The notes: generated from the letters alone by a model not told the origin. DNA of 64,000 nt from Rossellomorea aquimaris (GCF_008180865.1 NZ_VTEX01000002.1:124001-188000); one strand, 5' to 3'. Shown: positions 34,144 through 42,930, numbered from the stretch's first letter. Translations and numbers: made by a program.

Positions 34144-35844
34144 CTAATACGACACACCTGTCCGTGTATGCGTCTTCTTAAATTCATTCATATCCGGATC
34201 AAAATAATCCTCATTGAAAGCCGGTACAAACTTACCGTCCTTTAAATAGCCTGATCCCCATGTCGGATCCAAAGTGACCCATTCCCCATCAAGATTCGCT
34301 TCCACCCAAGCATGCCTTCCAGGGAAAATCCCCCCTGCTCTTCCTTCAACGAATCGCGCCTCGATGTCACTGGCACGAAGCAGGGCAATCGCCAGGTAAG
34401 CATAGTCCTGACACACACCCGTTCTGGTTTCCAGTGTTTTTAATGCACTATCATCCCAGTTAAAGTCGTCATTTTCATATTTCTCAACGTCATAGGAAAC
34501 ATTTTTTGCGACATAATCATAGATCGCTTTCGCCTTATCCCTGTCGCTAGTTTGCCCGGCTGTGACGGTTTCCGCCTGCTCCTTGATTTCCTGCGCACCT
34601 GACTGTACCCCACGGGAAGGCAGCAGGTCCCGCTTGTCTTCACCTGTCGATTCCACTTCAAACTTCGCAAAACCGAAAAATCTGAAATAATCGCTATTCT
34701 CCTCCTTGATTTCAGGTACGCTGAGGGTCACCTCATAAGTACCTGGTCCAAACCGGAGATAAAAGGAATCCTCAAAGGTAAAATCATCTACAGGTATAAC
34801 ATCCAGAGCTTCGTCCTCCCCTTTTTTCGTGGTGATATAAATATGCGTCGTTTCCGGACCGAATTCAGCTTTTGGATCGATGCTCCCTTTGATAGAGTAA
34901 ACACCATCCGACTTCTCCCCGCCAAAATGAGGAGATTCCAGAGTTACGCCACGCTCACGATATTTATCAGCGTACTCAATCGGACTCATCACCCTAACAG
35001 ATTCATTATCAATGATTAGAGTGGTGGCCGTCTGGTAGTAGCTTTCACGATCTTCATCCGGTACCAGTACCTCAAGCTCGTGTTTTCCTTTCCCGAAAAA
35101 TAAAGGAACCTCATAACTGAATTGTCCGTTTTTAACGGGAATGACATGGGTCCAGTTTTGAGAATCCTTCTTTAACCTGAGCATGATGGTGTCTTCATCC
35201 GTCAGGTTAACCGCTTCTCCTTTCAATGGAAAAATTTCATTGCCTTTAATATAGCTTGATTCAGCACTCAAGGACAAGGCGGCCTCCTGGCCAAATGGTG
35301 TGAGCGTCACATCCCTCATTATGTCAGGATTCACATTATGAACCGTGAAGGAAGCTGTATCATAGAAATAATTCTCTCGATCCTTGCTTGGCAGCTGCAC
35401 AGACACACTATACTTTCCTTCTCCATTGAAAAAATGGATCTCCTGTTTGAACTTGCCGTCTTTGATGGGAGTGTAGTATTCGAGCTGATTCCCCGCAGGT
35501 CCTTCTTGGCTTGCCCTAACCTTGATCCAGGCGTAGTCCGACTTCAACTCTGAATACTGTTCAATTTCCCCATCAACGGTCACTTGCCCATTTGCCGCAA
35601 ATTCCTTGTATGACGGCTCATTCATTGTGACACCGATTTCCTCGCTGTAGGAAGTTAATTGAAGTGGCTCCATTACACCTATTTTATCTTCCATCTCTTT
35701 CTTTTCTTTTTCATACAAATCTTCTTCTTTTTTACCCGCCATCGTTTCCTCGCTCTTGGCATTCGAATCACTGCATGCCGTCAACAACAAGAAACTTGCA
35801 AACAAACTCAAAAATAGAATCAAAAAGGGATATTTTTTCTCCAT
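34144..35844 (-). CDS. Transglutaminase-like lipoprotein
   Basis: 566 residues with a lipoprotein signal (LFLSLFASFLLLTAC, lipidated Cys24). About 400 residues of repeated beta-rich modules follow, each with a motif like NGQFSYEVPLFFGKGKHELEVLVPDEDRESYYQTA. The C-terminal transglutaminase/protease core has Cys in TGVCQDYAYLA, His in PGRHAWVEA and Asp in TLDPTW, the complete triad. It is anchored outside the membrane and may crosslink, cleave or bind wall proteins. AGGAGGAAAAC precedes the ATG. Confidence 0.9.
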   Translation of the reverse strand: MEKKYPFLILFLSLFASFLLLTACSDSNAKSEETMAGKKEEDLYEKEKKEMEDKIGVMEPLQLTSYSEEIGVTMNEPSYKEFAANGQVTVDGEIEQYSELKSDYAWIKVRASQEGPAGNQLEYYTPIKDGKFKQEIHFFNGEGKYSVSVQLPSKDRENYFYDTASFTVHNVNPDIMRDVTLTPFGQEAALSLSAESSYIKGNEIFPLKGEAVNLTDEDTIMLRLKKDSQNWTHVIPVKNGQFSYEVPLFFGKGKHELEVLVPDEDRESYYQTATTLIIDNESVRVMSPIEYADKYRERGVTLESPHFGGEKSDGVYSIKGSIDPKAEFGPETTHIYITTKKGEDEALDVIPVDDFTFEDSFYLRFGPGTYEVTLSVPEIKEENSDYFRFFGFAKFEVESTGEDKRDLLPSRGVQSGAQEIKEQAETVTAGQTSDRDKAKAIYDYVAKNVSYDVEKYENDDFNWDDSALKTLETRTGVCQDYAYLAIALLRASDIEARFVEGRAGGIFPGRHAWVEANLDGEWVTLDPTWGSGYLKDGKFVPAFNEDYFDPDMNEFKKTHTRTGVSY

Positions 35845-35890
35845 GTTTTCCTCCTAAAATAAATGTGCTTACTACTCATACGACCTATTT

Positions 35891-35963
35891 GGAGGGACGG
35901 ACCTCTAATCGTTAAAAATCACCTGAATATGGATTGATTTGAGGATTTGAGGTCCGTCCCTCT
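35891..35963. repeat. GGACGGACC repeat, two-arm copy
   Basis: GGAGGGACGGACCTCT (35891-35906) and GAGGTCCGTCCCTCT (ending 35963) around a 40-base loop with GATT/AATC pairing. Confidence 0.88.
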
Positions 35964-35986
35964 AATTATTTTATTCTCACAAACTT

Positions 35987-36502
35987 CTAAATCTGTTTGT
36001 AGTAGATAATGGTTGCCTCTAATTCCCCAAAAGGTGAAGCTGCATAGTCGGGAATCCGGCCTCCCTGAACGAATCCAAGGGACGTATACAAATGATTAGA
36101 AGGTGCCCCTTCGACCGTATCCAGGATGAGCAAGGTCCGTCCCTCTTCTTTAGCTCTTTTCTCCGCTATTTCCATGAGGGACCGGACAATTCCTTTTTGG
36201 CGGAATTTCGGATGGACCATCATTTTTGCGATTTCGGCTCTGTTGGTACCGTTTTGTTTGGTGCATAGGTGAAGCTGCACGGTTCCTGCAATACTACCAT
36301 CCACACAGGCTATATATAGAATCACATGAGGACTCAGTGCATGTCGCCAGAAGTCCCTCGCTGCTGAACGAGCCATTGGGGATAAAAAACCAATTGAAGC
36401 CCCGTCATCCACTACTTTCATCAAAAGATCAGAAAGTTCCTCAATGTGCTGCTCTATCGATGTCAATTCTACGATTTTTAGTCCTTGATTCTTCATGAAC
36501 AT
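35987..36502 (-). CDS. GNAT-family acetyltransferase containing a repeat arm
   Basis: 171 residues with the GNAT fold: VILYIACVDGSIAGTVQLHLC, the acetyl-CoA loop MMVHPKFRQKGIVRSLMEIAEKRA, then LLILDTVEGAPSNHLYTSLGF. The first loop Gly/Arg pattern (RQKGIVR) is a variant of the usual Q/R-x-x-G-x-G/A. Codons for E-E-G-R-T-L coincide with a GGACGGACC repeat arm (36132-36147), in frame, between helix and strand. AAGGAGTGAAAA supports the ATG at 36502. The substrate is unknown. Confidence 0.88.
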   Translation of the reverse strand: MFMKNQGLKIVELTSIEQHIEELSDLLMKVVDDGASIGFLSPMARSAARDFWRHALSPHVILYIACVDGSIAGTVQLHLCTKQNGTNRAEIAKMMVHPKFRQKGIVRSLMEIAEKRAKEEGRTLLILDTVEGAPSNHLYTSLGFVQGGRIPDYAASPFGELEATIIYYKQI

Positions 36503-36687
36503 TTTTCACTCCTTAGCATAACTTCCCGTCTTTATTAAAGTGGTCCAAGTTAGTTTTTGCAATCTATTTGTCAGTTGTGATGACAAGGTTTGGGTGTTGA
36601 TTGCTTCCGTTCACTGAATTTTCTTTTTTATAATCAAATTATAACGAGCGTTCCTTCAATAATCTAACTTTTTCTGGAAAAATAGTT

Positions 36688-36722
36688 TTGTTCTACATAA
36701 ACTAGAACAATTCTGTTATACT
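36688..36722 (+). promoter_or_regulatory. Operator and extended -10 promoter of the GntR operon
   Basis: Perfect 8-bp inverted repeat TTGTTCTA (36688-36695) - N7 - TAGAACAA (36703-36710) is followed by an extended -10 TGTTATACT (TATACT 36717-36722). It is positioned for repression by the adjacent GntR protein. Confidence 0.75.
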
Positions 36723-36751
36723 AAACATATAACAAACTAGGAGGTGAATCC

Positions 36752-37135
36752 TTGTTTATCCAAATAGAACCTCAATCAGATATACCGATATATTCTCAGG
36801 TCAAGAATGGGATCATGGAGGGAATTGTCCGCGGGGAATTAGTGCCAGGTGATATCCTCCCGTCCGTTCGCAGTCTTGCCGGTGACCTGGGTGTAAACAT
36901 GCACACGGTGAATAAAAGCTATCATGAATTGGAAAGCAAGGGTGTGATCCGCATTGTTCCAAAGTCTGGGGCTGTTATTTGTCCGCCATCTGAGGGAGAA
37001 ATCCCGCCATCCCGACTGGATCAGATATCAGAAGAATTGCGGCCGATTGTAGTGGAATCCATGGTATTCGGCATGAGTGAAAAAGAAATTCAAGAATTAG
37101 TTTCATCTATTATCCTAAAGGTTAAGGGGGAGTAA
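36752..37135 (+). CDS. GntR-family regulator, YtrA/YhcF type
   Basis: 127 residues. The HTH (IPIYSQVKNGIMEGIVRGELVPGDILPSVRSLAGDLGVNMHTVNKSYHELESKGVI) is followed by only about 50 residues, characteristic of the short YtrA subfamily that controls membrane-protein or ABC operons. It starts with TTG 7 bases after a strong AGGAGGTGA. It lies 3 bases before the next gene and very likely represses this two-gene operon through TTGTTCTA-N7-TAGAACAA. Confidence 0.92.
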   Translation: MFIQIEPQSDIPIYSQVKNGIMEGIVRGELVPGDILPSVRSLAGDLGVNMHTVNKSYHELESKGVIRIVPKSGAVICPPSEGEIPPSRLDQISEELRPIVVESMVFGMSEKEIQELVSSIILKVKGE

Positions 37136-37138
37136 TAA

Positions 37139-38242
37139 ATGGAAATGGCGCTTTTATTCGTCACGGTGGGATTTTTGATGGTTCTGCAAATTACCATTCC
37201 TTTTATCGTAAAACGAACGGTGGTTTTTGGTGTAACGATACCTGTTGATGAAATACGGAACGAACAGTTGCTACATTACAAAAAACTCTACGCAATCTTA
37301 ACATTTTTCATTTCAATTGGGGCATTGGCTCTCTATTTTATCTGGTCAAAAAACATTCCATCCACTGAAAATCACCTCATTTTAGCAGGCTTATTACTGC
37401 CTTTTGTCATCCTATTTATTTCGATGTCCCTTTATTTCTATTTTCATATGAAAGTGACAACACTGAAACGGGAAAAGCAATGGTTCAAGGATCGCAAACA
37501 GGTGAAAGTTTCAGAATTGAACTTAAGAACGAGAGATGAAATGCTACCCTGGATAGTATATGTAGTCCCCATGGTAATCACCGTTGGATTAATGGTGTTT
37601 ACATTAGTGAATTACAATAATTTGCCGGACCAGATCCCTACTCACTGGGGACCCGATGGCAAACCGGATTCATTTACGACCAAAACCTATCTGTCTGCTT
37701 TGACCTTGCCACTTGTATTATTGGTGATGAATGCAATGTTCCTAGGGGTCAATGAACTCACAAGGAATTCCGGGATCAAGCTGAGTGCAGGGAATATAAA
37801 AGCATCACGTGTCCGACAGCTCCGTCTGCGCAAGTACACAAGCTGGCTGTTATTCTTCATCTCCATTCTGATAAGCATGCTCTTTACATTCCTGCAATTC
37901 ACCACCCTGTATGAAAATAGCGTCAGCGACCTGCTGATCATCACCATGCCACTGGCCTTCTCTGCACTCGTCTTGATAGGGACGGTCCTTATGGCCATCA
38001 AGGTGGGGAAAAAGGATTCAGACTTGGACGTAGAAGTCATCGATGAAGGCACCGGCGATGTGATCAATGCAGATGACGATCAATACTGGAAAGGAGGGCT
38101 TTTCTATTTCAACCCTGAAGACCCCTCCATCTTCGTTGAAAAACGCTTCGGAGTAGGCTGGACCCTGAACTTCGCCAGACCTCTTGGATACCTCATTTTG
38201 GTGGGACCGCTGCTCGTGATAGTAATCATTACACTGATATAA
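37139..38242 (+). CDS. DUF1648/DUF5808 membrane protein
   Basis: 367 residues with about eight helices. The middle carries the DUF1648 signature NYNNLPDQIPTHWGPDGKPDSF. The C-terminus carries the DUF5808 signature QYWKGGLFYFNPEDPSIFVEKR ahead of a final helix pair. It resembles immunity/SdpI-like and YtrA-linked membrane proteins; its function is unknown. It is the second gene of the GntR operon and is probably expressed when that repressor is relieved, for example under envelope stress (inference). Confidence 0.85.
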   Translation: MEMALLFVTVGFLMVLQITIPFIVKRTVVFGVTIPVDEIRNEQLLHYKKLYAILTFFISIGALALYFIWSKNIPSTENHLILAGLLLPFVILFISMSLYFYFHMKVTTLKREKQWFKDRKQVKVSELNLRTRDEMLPWIVYVVPMVITVGLMVFTLVNYNNLPDQIPTHWGPDGKPDSFTTKTYLSALTLPLVLLVMNAMFLGVNELTRNSGIKLSAGNIKASRVRQLRLRKYTSWLLFFISILISMLFTFLQFTTLYENSVSDLLIITMPLAFSALVLIGTVLMAIKVGKKDSDLDVEVIDEGTGDVINADDDQYWKGGLFYFNPEDPSIFVEKRFGVGWTLNFARPLGYLILVGPLLVIVIITLI

Positions 38243-38245
38243 CTT

Positions 38246-38316
38246 TGAGGGACGGACCTCTCAAACTGAGCGATAAAGAAAAATCATCGTTCAGCCGAAG
38301 AGGGTCCGTCCCTTTT
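38246..38316. repeat. GGACGGACC repeat, two-arm copy
   Basis: GAGGGACGGACCTCT (38247-38261) and AGGGTCCGTCCC (38301-38312). The loop has an inner hairpin CTGAGCGAT / ATCGTTCAG. Confidence 0.85.
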
Positions 38317-38375
38317 GTTACGCGATTTCCACCCTTCAATAATACTTGGGACGCACTTCCCTTGTGACCGTATCC

Positions 38376-38390
38376 GAGGTCCGTCCCTCC
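38376..38390. repeat. Third GGACGGACC arm beside the two-arm copy
   Basis: GAGGTCCGTCCCTCC, 60 bases after the preceding copy and in the same orientation as its right arm. Confidence 0.8.
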
Positions 38391-38443
38391 AACTACGCCT
38401 ACTACTAAAAAAGGCTCAATCTCTGGAAATTCGACTTTTATTA

Positions 38444-38472
38444 TGGACAGATTGTTCGGAATACTATATAAA
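38444..38472 (+). promoter_or_regulatory. Sigma-A promoter of the alanine symporter gene
   Basis: TGGACA (38444-38449), 17-base spacer, TATAAA (38467-38472). Confidence 0.65.
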
Positions 38473-38492
38473 TAGTAGATGGAAACTCACAA

Positions 38493-38506
38493 AGAAAACG
38501 TTTACA
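38493..38506 (+). promoter_or_regulatory. Candidate cre (CcpA) site
   Basis: AGAAAACGTTTACA agrees with the cre consensus TGWAANCGNTNWCA at every position but the first. It lies just after the predicted transcription start, where CcpA binding would repress. Confidence 0.6.
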
Positions 38507-38530
38507 ACATGAGATGACAAGGAGGATTCT

Positions 38531-39949
38531 ATGTTAGATGTGCTAGACAAGATTAATTCATTCTTATGGGGGACACCAAGTTTAGTACTGTTATTTGGGA
38601 CAGGCCTTTTCTTGACGTTTATGCTTAGAGGGCTGCAGTTCCGAAAGCTATTGTATGCATTTAAACTTGCTTTTACAAAAGAAGAACCCTCTTCTTCTGC
38701 TGACAAATCTGAAGGAGATATCAGTAACTTCAAAACGTTGATGACTGCTTTGTCAGCGACCATCGGTAACGGAAACATTGCCGGGGTTGCTACGGCATTG
38801 ACGATTGGTGGACCTGGAGCCATCTTCTGGATGTGGGTTGTCGGCCTTCTCGGAATGGCGACGAAATACGCAGAAGCGCTGCTTGCTATGAAGTACCGTG
38901 TGAAAAATAAAAACGGTGAATACTCCGGAGGACCAATGTATTACGTTGAAAAAGGTCTCGGAAGCAAGTGGAAATGGCTTGCTGTTGCCTTCGCTTTATT
39001 CGGTGCATTTGCTGCCCTTGGAATCGGAAACAGCGTACAGTCCAATACGATTGCAGACGTTATGACATCAAGCTTTCAAATTAACAATGTCGTAACAGGA
39101 ATCGTTTTAGCAGTCCTGACAGGTTTGATCATCTTTGGAGGGATTCAGCGGATCAGTACCGTGGCGTCCTTCTTTGTACCGGTCATGGCATTCCTTTACA
39201 TTGGCGGTTCATTGATCATCATCGTACTGAATTATGACATGATCATTCCGGCATTTGAAATGATTTTCTATTATGCGTTCAATCCTGTAGCTGCCGCTGG
39301 AGGTTTCACAGGAATCATTATCAGTGAAGCGATCCGAAGCGGGGTTTCACGTGGGATTTTCTCCAATGAAGCTGGTCTTGGTACGGCTGCATTGATTGCA
39401 GGTAACGCGAAAACCGATCATCCGGTTAAACAGGCACTTGTCGCTATGACGGGTACGTTCATTGTAACAATTGTCGTCTGTACGATGACTGGTCTGGTCC
39501 TGCTGATCACAGGCTTCTGGGATCCGACAGGCGGAGCAATATCGGGTGTCGAGCATGCGCCAAGTCTTGACGGCGGGGCACTGACGAGTGCGGCATTTGG
39601 ACACGCCCTCGGTACTGTAGGGGAATACATCGTATCTTTCTCCGTCATCTTCTTCGGATTCTCGACGATCGTCGGCTGGTATATGTATGGAGAGAAATGC
39701 TTCGAGTATTTGACGAATTATCGCTTTGCTAACTCCTACAGACTCATATATATTTTAGCAACCGGACTTGGTGCCGTTGCTAACCTGGAGCTCGTTTGGG
39801 CATTCGCTGATATGTCTAACGCCTTGATGATGATTCCAAACCTGATTGCCCTTATTTTACTTTATAAGGTCATCGTTCGTGAAACGAATCATTACTTCAA
39901 TGAGTACATGCCCATGATGAAAGCCCAACCAAGGAAGAAAGCCAGTTAA
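38531..39949 (+). CDS. Alanine/glycine:cation symporter (AGCS family)
   Basis: 472 residues, about eleven helices. AGCS signatures: LSATIGNGNIAGVATALTIGGPGAIFWMW, MATKYAEALLAMKYR and GGPMYYVEKGLG. It takes up alanine or glycine with Na+ (AlsT type). AAGGAGGATTCT precedes the ATG. The promoter and the cre-like site upstream suggest carbon catabolite control. It is monocistronic. Confidence 0.92.
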   Translation: MLDVLDKINSFLWGTPSLVLLFGTGLFLTFMLRGLQFRKLLYAFKLAFTKEEPSSSADKSEGDISNFKTLMTALSATIGNGNIAGVATALTIGGPGAIFWMWVVGLLGMATKYAEALLAMKYRVKNKNGEYSGGPMYYVEKGLGSKWKWLAVAFALFGAFAALGIGNSVQSNTIADVMTSSFQINNVVTGIVLAVLTGLIIFGGIQRISTVASFFVPVMAFLYIGGSLIIIVLNYDMIIPAFEMIFYYAFNPVAAAGGFTGIIISEAIRSGVSRGIFSNEAGLGTAALIAGNAKTDHPVKQALVAMTGTFIVTIVVCTMTGLVLLITGFWDPTGGAISGVEHAPSLDGGALTSAAFGHALGTVGEYIVSFSVIFFGFSTIVGWYMYGEKCFEYLTNYRFANSYRLIYILATGLGAVANLELVWAFADMSNALMMIPNLIALILLYKVIVRETNHYFNEYMPMMKAQPRKKAS

Positions 39950-39954
39950 AAAGT

Positions 39955-39998
39955 AACCCGGTGTGATTTATGATCATGCCGGGATTTATATTTATAGT
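39955..39998 (+). terminator. Possible weak terminator after the symporter gene
   Basis: AACCCGG (39955-39961) ... CCGGG (39979-39983) followed by ATTTATATTTAT. The stem is short. Confidence 0.4.
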
Positions 39999-40005
39999 AT
40001 GATTT

Positions 40006-40295
40006 CGTATTTACTGGAAGGCCGTGGATATGGGAAATTCATTTTAAGGGATTAGGTCCAAAACCTTTCCACTTTGTTTTTTTAAGGGTTAGAGGGAAAA
40101 TGGGTTGACCTTCTTTTTCAACAAAATGGGTCGCCTCGTTTTCGTTTGAATGAAGGACCTCTTCTTCGTTTCCATCTAAATCAGTCAGATAGTATCTCCA
40201 TTGCTTCGTCCTTTTTGTCTTTAACCAGGTGGCTGCATTCACTAACAGACCCATAACCTTTTTTAGATCCTCATTTTTTGCCTGCGTGATTTCAT
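40006..40295 (-). pseudogene. Degraded GNAT acetyltransferase gene
   Basis: Reading leftward, codons give ITQAKNEDLKKVMGLLVNAA, TWLKTKRTKQWRYYL, ATHFVEKEGQPIFPLTL and WKGFGPNPLK, then a TGA at 40039, then ISHIHGLPVNT before homology fades. This matches the first half of Bacillus GNAT enzymes up to the strand that reads like YIHRLAVNR. The good ribosome site AAAGGAG (40304-40310) serves an ATG at 40293-40295 that is one base out of frame with the rest. An early frameshift, an in-frame stop and loss of the acetyl-CoA loop all indicate a dead gene. Confidence 0.65.
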
Positions 40296-40378
40296 TTTCT
40301 TTTCTCCTTTCCAATTTAGTTATAGTAATTTGGACAAAAGCTTTGCCCATACCTTCATTTCAAAGAAAAAAATCTTCC

Positions 40379-40618
40379 CTATTTACACACTAAACCGTTC
40401 TGTTTTGAGGTAAGACTTTCTGAAAATATCCTATCTTTGAATTCTGAATTTAGAACATACTCAAATTCATTTGAGTTTAAAGGAGATACAATAGATGATG
40501 TCCTACTTACTCCGTTATTGTCCCCCGATTGTTGGTAACTCAAAATTAAGGGGTTTAAATAAGGAAAACTAAAGGAATTACCATTAATACCTTTATTAAT
40601 CAACATATGTTTGTTCAA
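40379..40618 (-). other. Doubtful 79-codon open frame
   Basis: A frame starting with TTG, without a visible ribosome site. It reads YLNPLILSYQQSGDNNGVSR and SNEFEYVLNSEFKDRIF. The region (about 40350-40700) is more AT-rich than the neighbourhood. I do not recognise the product; it may be a relic or not a gene. Nothing else is seen between the broken GNAT gene and the EamA gene. Confidence 0.2.
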
Positions 40619-40718
40619 GAGCGTATAGAGGGTTGTTTGGTCATTAAATTTAAGTTATTAAGGTCACGCTAGGTTTGCTCAAAAATTCGCACCATAACTT
40701 TTCTTTAGGAGGCACACG

Positions 40719-41588
40719 ATGAAATTTGCAGGTATAGGCTTAGTTATGCTGGCCGCTATATGCTGGGGTATTAGTGGTGGGATTGCCGATGTTTTAATGA
40801 ACAAGGGCTGGAATCCTATTGTGATTTCACTTTACAGGGGGGTTGTTGGATTTATATGTTTTTTGGTGTGGTTTCTTCTTCGCTTTAGACAAAATCGGGG
40901 CATTTCTACCCGTTTATATTTATGGTCTTTATTTGCAGGTGTTGGTGTTGCTGGAAACTTCACTTTTTATTTTCTAAGTATCGAAGCCTCAAGCGTTGCG
41001 GTTGCCGCTACTTTAATGTACACCGCACCTGTGTTCGTCCTGTTAACCTCTTTCTTTTTACGAATAGAACATTCTACTTGGTTTAAATGGGGCTGTATTA
41101 CCGGTGTTCTTTTGGGGATCATCCTGCTTACAGGTGCCTACAATACTGAATCGATTTCAGTGAGTTTTTTTGGGGTGGCAGCGGGACTTGCTGCTGGCCT
41201 TTCTTATGCTTTGTTTATATTCGGGTTTAAAAATGCCTCTTCTATCGGAAACCCACACACTACGCTAACCATTGCTTTTTTTTCATTTTGTCTTATCCTT
41301 TTTCTGTTTACGGACAAGGGTGAAGCAGCTGCTGTGTTGGCGTCAAGGGATATAGGATGGTTTTTACTGTTAGGGATCCTCGGGGCTGGACTGTCCTTTA
41401 TATTGTATGTGACTGGAATTCGATTGACTACTCCGACAAATGCTTCGATGGTCGCTATGGTAGAGCCCGTGACAGCCTCCTTATTTGGCGTTTTGGTTAT
41501 CGGGGATCACTTGACCCGCATTCAAATTCTTGGCATGGTGGTCATCCTTGTTACGATCACCGTCCTTAGTGTGAAGCAGTCCGACTGA
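40719..41588 (+). CDS. EamA/DMT-family transporter
   Basis: 289 residues, ten helices in two EamA repeats. The N-terminal AAICWGISGGIADVLMNKGW and IEASSVAVAATLMYTAPVFVLL, and in the second half LTTPTNASMVAMVEPVTASLFGVLVIGDHL, are the typical paired motifs. It is a probable metabolite exporter, substrate unknown. TTTAGGAGGCACACG precedes the ATG. Codon use is slightly more T-rich than in the neighbours. Confidence 0.88.
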   Translation: MKFAGIGLVMLAAICWGISGGIADVLMNKGWNPIVISLYRGVVGFICFLVWFLLRFRQNRGISTRLYLWSLFAGVGVAGNFTFYFLSIEASSVAVAATLMYTAPVFVLLTSFFLRIEHSTWFKWGCITGVLLGIILLTGAYNTESISVSFFGVAAGLAAGLSYALFIFGFKNASSIGNPHTTLTIAFFSFCLILFLFTDKGEAAAVLASRDIGWFLLLGILGAGLSFILYVTGIRLTTPTNASMVAMVEPVTASLFGVLVIGDHLTRIQILGMVVILVTITVLSVKQSD

Positions 41589-41712
41589 GAAAGTTTATCT
41601 CCTTTAAACGAATTAATTTGATCCAAATTATTTTTGTGAAACGGAATTTTCTCAGTAAAAAAACAGTTCATAGGTATAAAATAAAAAGTGGAATGACCCA
41701 TGATATAGAAAT

Positions 41713-41750
41713 AAAACGTCCTGTGCCAATTCACAGGACGTTTTTTATGT
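41713..41750. terminator. Strong terminator between convergent genes
   Basis: 13-bp stem AAAACGTCCTGTG / CACAGGACGTTTT with CCAATT loop and T run; A-rich on the other side, so it is likely bidirectional. Confidence 0.92.
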
Positions 41751-41813
41751 CATTTATAGGTTATGCACTCCAAAAAAGAACGGATTATTTACACACAGGG
41801 ATGATTCCACCTA

Positions 41814-42917
41814 TCAAGCATACCACTTATGCCACATATGATCGTTTCTGCCTCTTACAAAGGCATCCACTCGGTTACGGCCCCATGACACGGCTCCCGG
41901 TGAAGAACGAACGCCTCCTCTTGGTGCTCCAAGGTCTTCCCAATTACTCCAGCGGGAACCATTCCACCATTTGTGCCACATATTGTTGTTGTCTCCACGA
42001 ACAAAGGTATCGATCCGGTTCGGAGCCCATGATGATGCTGCGGGAGCGCCTTCGAATCCTCTAGGCGGTGAGCCCAGGTCCTCCCAGTTACTCCAGCGGG
42101 AACCATTCCACCACTTATGCCACATCCGGTCATTGTTTCCTCTTACAAAGCAATCGATTCGATTCGGCCCCCAGGATACAGCACCTGGTGAATCCCTCAA
42201 ACCGCCTCTTGGAGCTCCGAGGTTTTCCCATTGGCTCCATCGGCTTCCGTCCCACCATTTATGCCAGAGATTGTTGTCATTCCCCTGCACGAAAACATCG
42301 AGGCGATTTGCTTGCCATGATGCAACCGTAGGATCTCCCTTGAACCCACGTGGTGGTCCTCCAAGGTCTTCCCATTCATTCCATCTCGATCCATCCCACC
42401 ACTTATGCCAAAGTGTATCCCGATTCCCTCTGACAAACGTATCAATACGGTTCGGTCCCCATGACACGGCAGCCGGGGAACTCCTTAAACCTCTCCTTGG
42501 TGCACCGAGATCCTCCCAATTACTCCAGCGGGAACCGTTCCACCATTTGTGATACATTCTGTCATTCTCACCTCGTACAAATGTATCCAGCCTGTTAGCC
42601 TGCCAGGAAGAAACGGCAGGTGAACCCTTCATTCCCCGTGGCGGTGCCCCAAGGTCCTCCCATTCCCTCCAGTTTGCCCGCCAATCAAATGGATCTTCGT
42701 AGACAGGTTGTTCATAGAATCCTTTATAAGGATCATAATAGTTCAGCTGTTGTGGATAATAATTTAAATCACGTTGCTGCTCGTATGGTGGATAGAACTG
42801 TTGATAAGTATGTGGCAACAGACCATCTTCATAATGGTTTCTGACTTCTGGCCAATACGGATAGCATTCTTGTTGAACATCACACGGTATCACAGGATAT
42901 CGTCGCGGAAAAAACAT
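41814..42917 (-). CDS. PLL/DUF346-type beta-propeller lectin-like protein
   Basis: 367 residues. A Tyr/Pro/Gln-rich N-terminal segment of about 75 residues (QQFYPPYEQQ, NYYPQQLNYYDPYKG) is followed by six repeats of about 48 residues, each W..WEDLGAP, SW..NRIDTFVRG, WHKWWNGSRW. This is the DUF346 pattern of PLL-like sugar-binding propellers. Odd and even repeats differ (SWQANR against SWGPNRI), so a two-repeat unit was duplicated. No signal peptide is seen. The Tyr-rich tail recalls spore-coat proteins (inference). The ATG at 42917 has GGAGG 7 bases upstream. Confidence 0.85.
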   Translation of the reverse strand: MFFPRRYPVIPCDVQQECYPYWPEVRNHYEDGLLPHTYQQFYPPYEQQRDLNYYPQQLNYYDPYKGFYEQPVYEDPFDWRANWREWEDLGAPPRGMKGSPAVSSWQANRLDTFVRGENDRMYHKWWNGSRWSNWEDLGAPRRGLRSSPAAVSWGPNRIDTFVRGNRDTLWHKWWDGSRWNEWEDLGGPPRGFKGDPTVASWQANRLDVFVQGNDNNLWHKWWDGSRWSQWENLGAPRGGLRDSPGAVSWGPNRIDCFVRGNNDRMWHKWWNGSRWSNWEDLGSPPRGFEGAPAASSWAPNRIDTFVRGDNNNMWHKWWNGSRWSNWEDLGAPRGGVRSSPGAVSWGRNRVDAFVRGRNDHMWHKWYA

Positions 42918-42930
42918 ATGCATCCCTCCT

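Noticed and set aside
41814-42917. Dense DNA repeats at 42 kb as a possible non-coding array
   Set aside because: They are the coding repeats of the propeller protein, with a period of about 144 bases and an uninterrupted frame.
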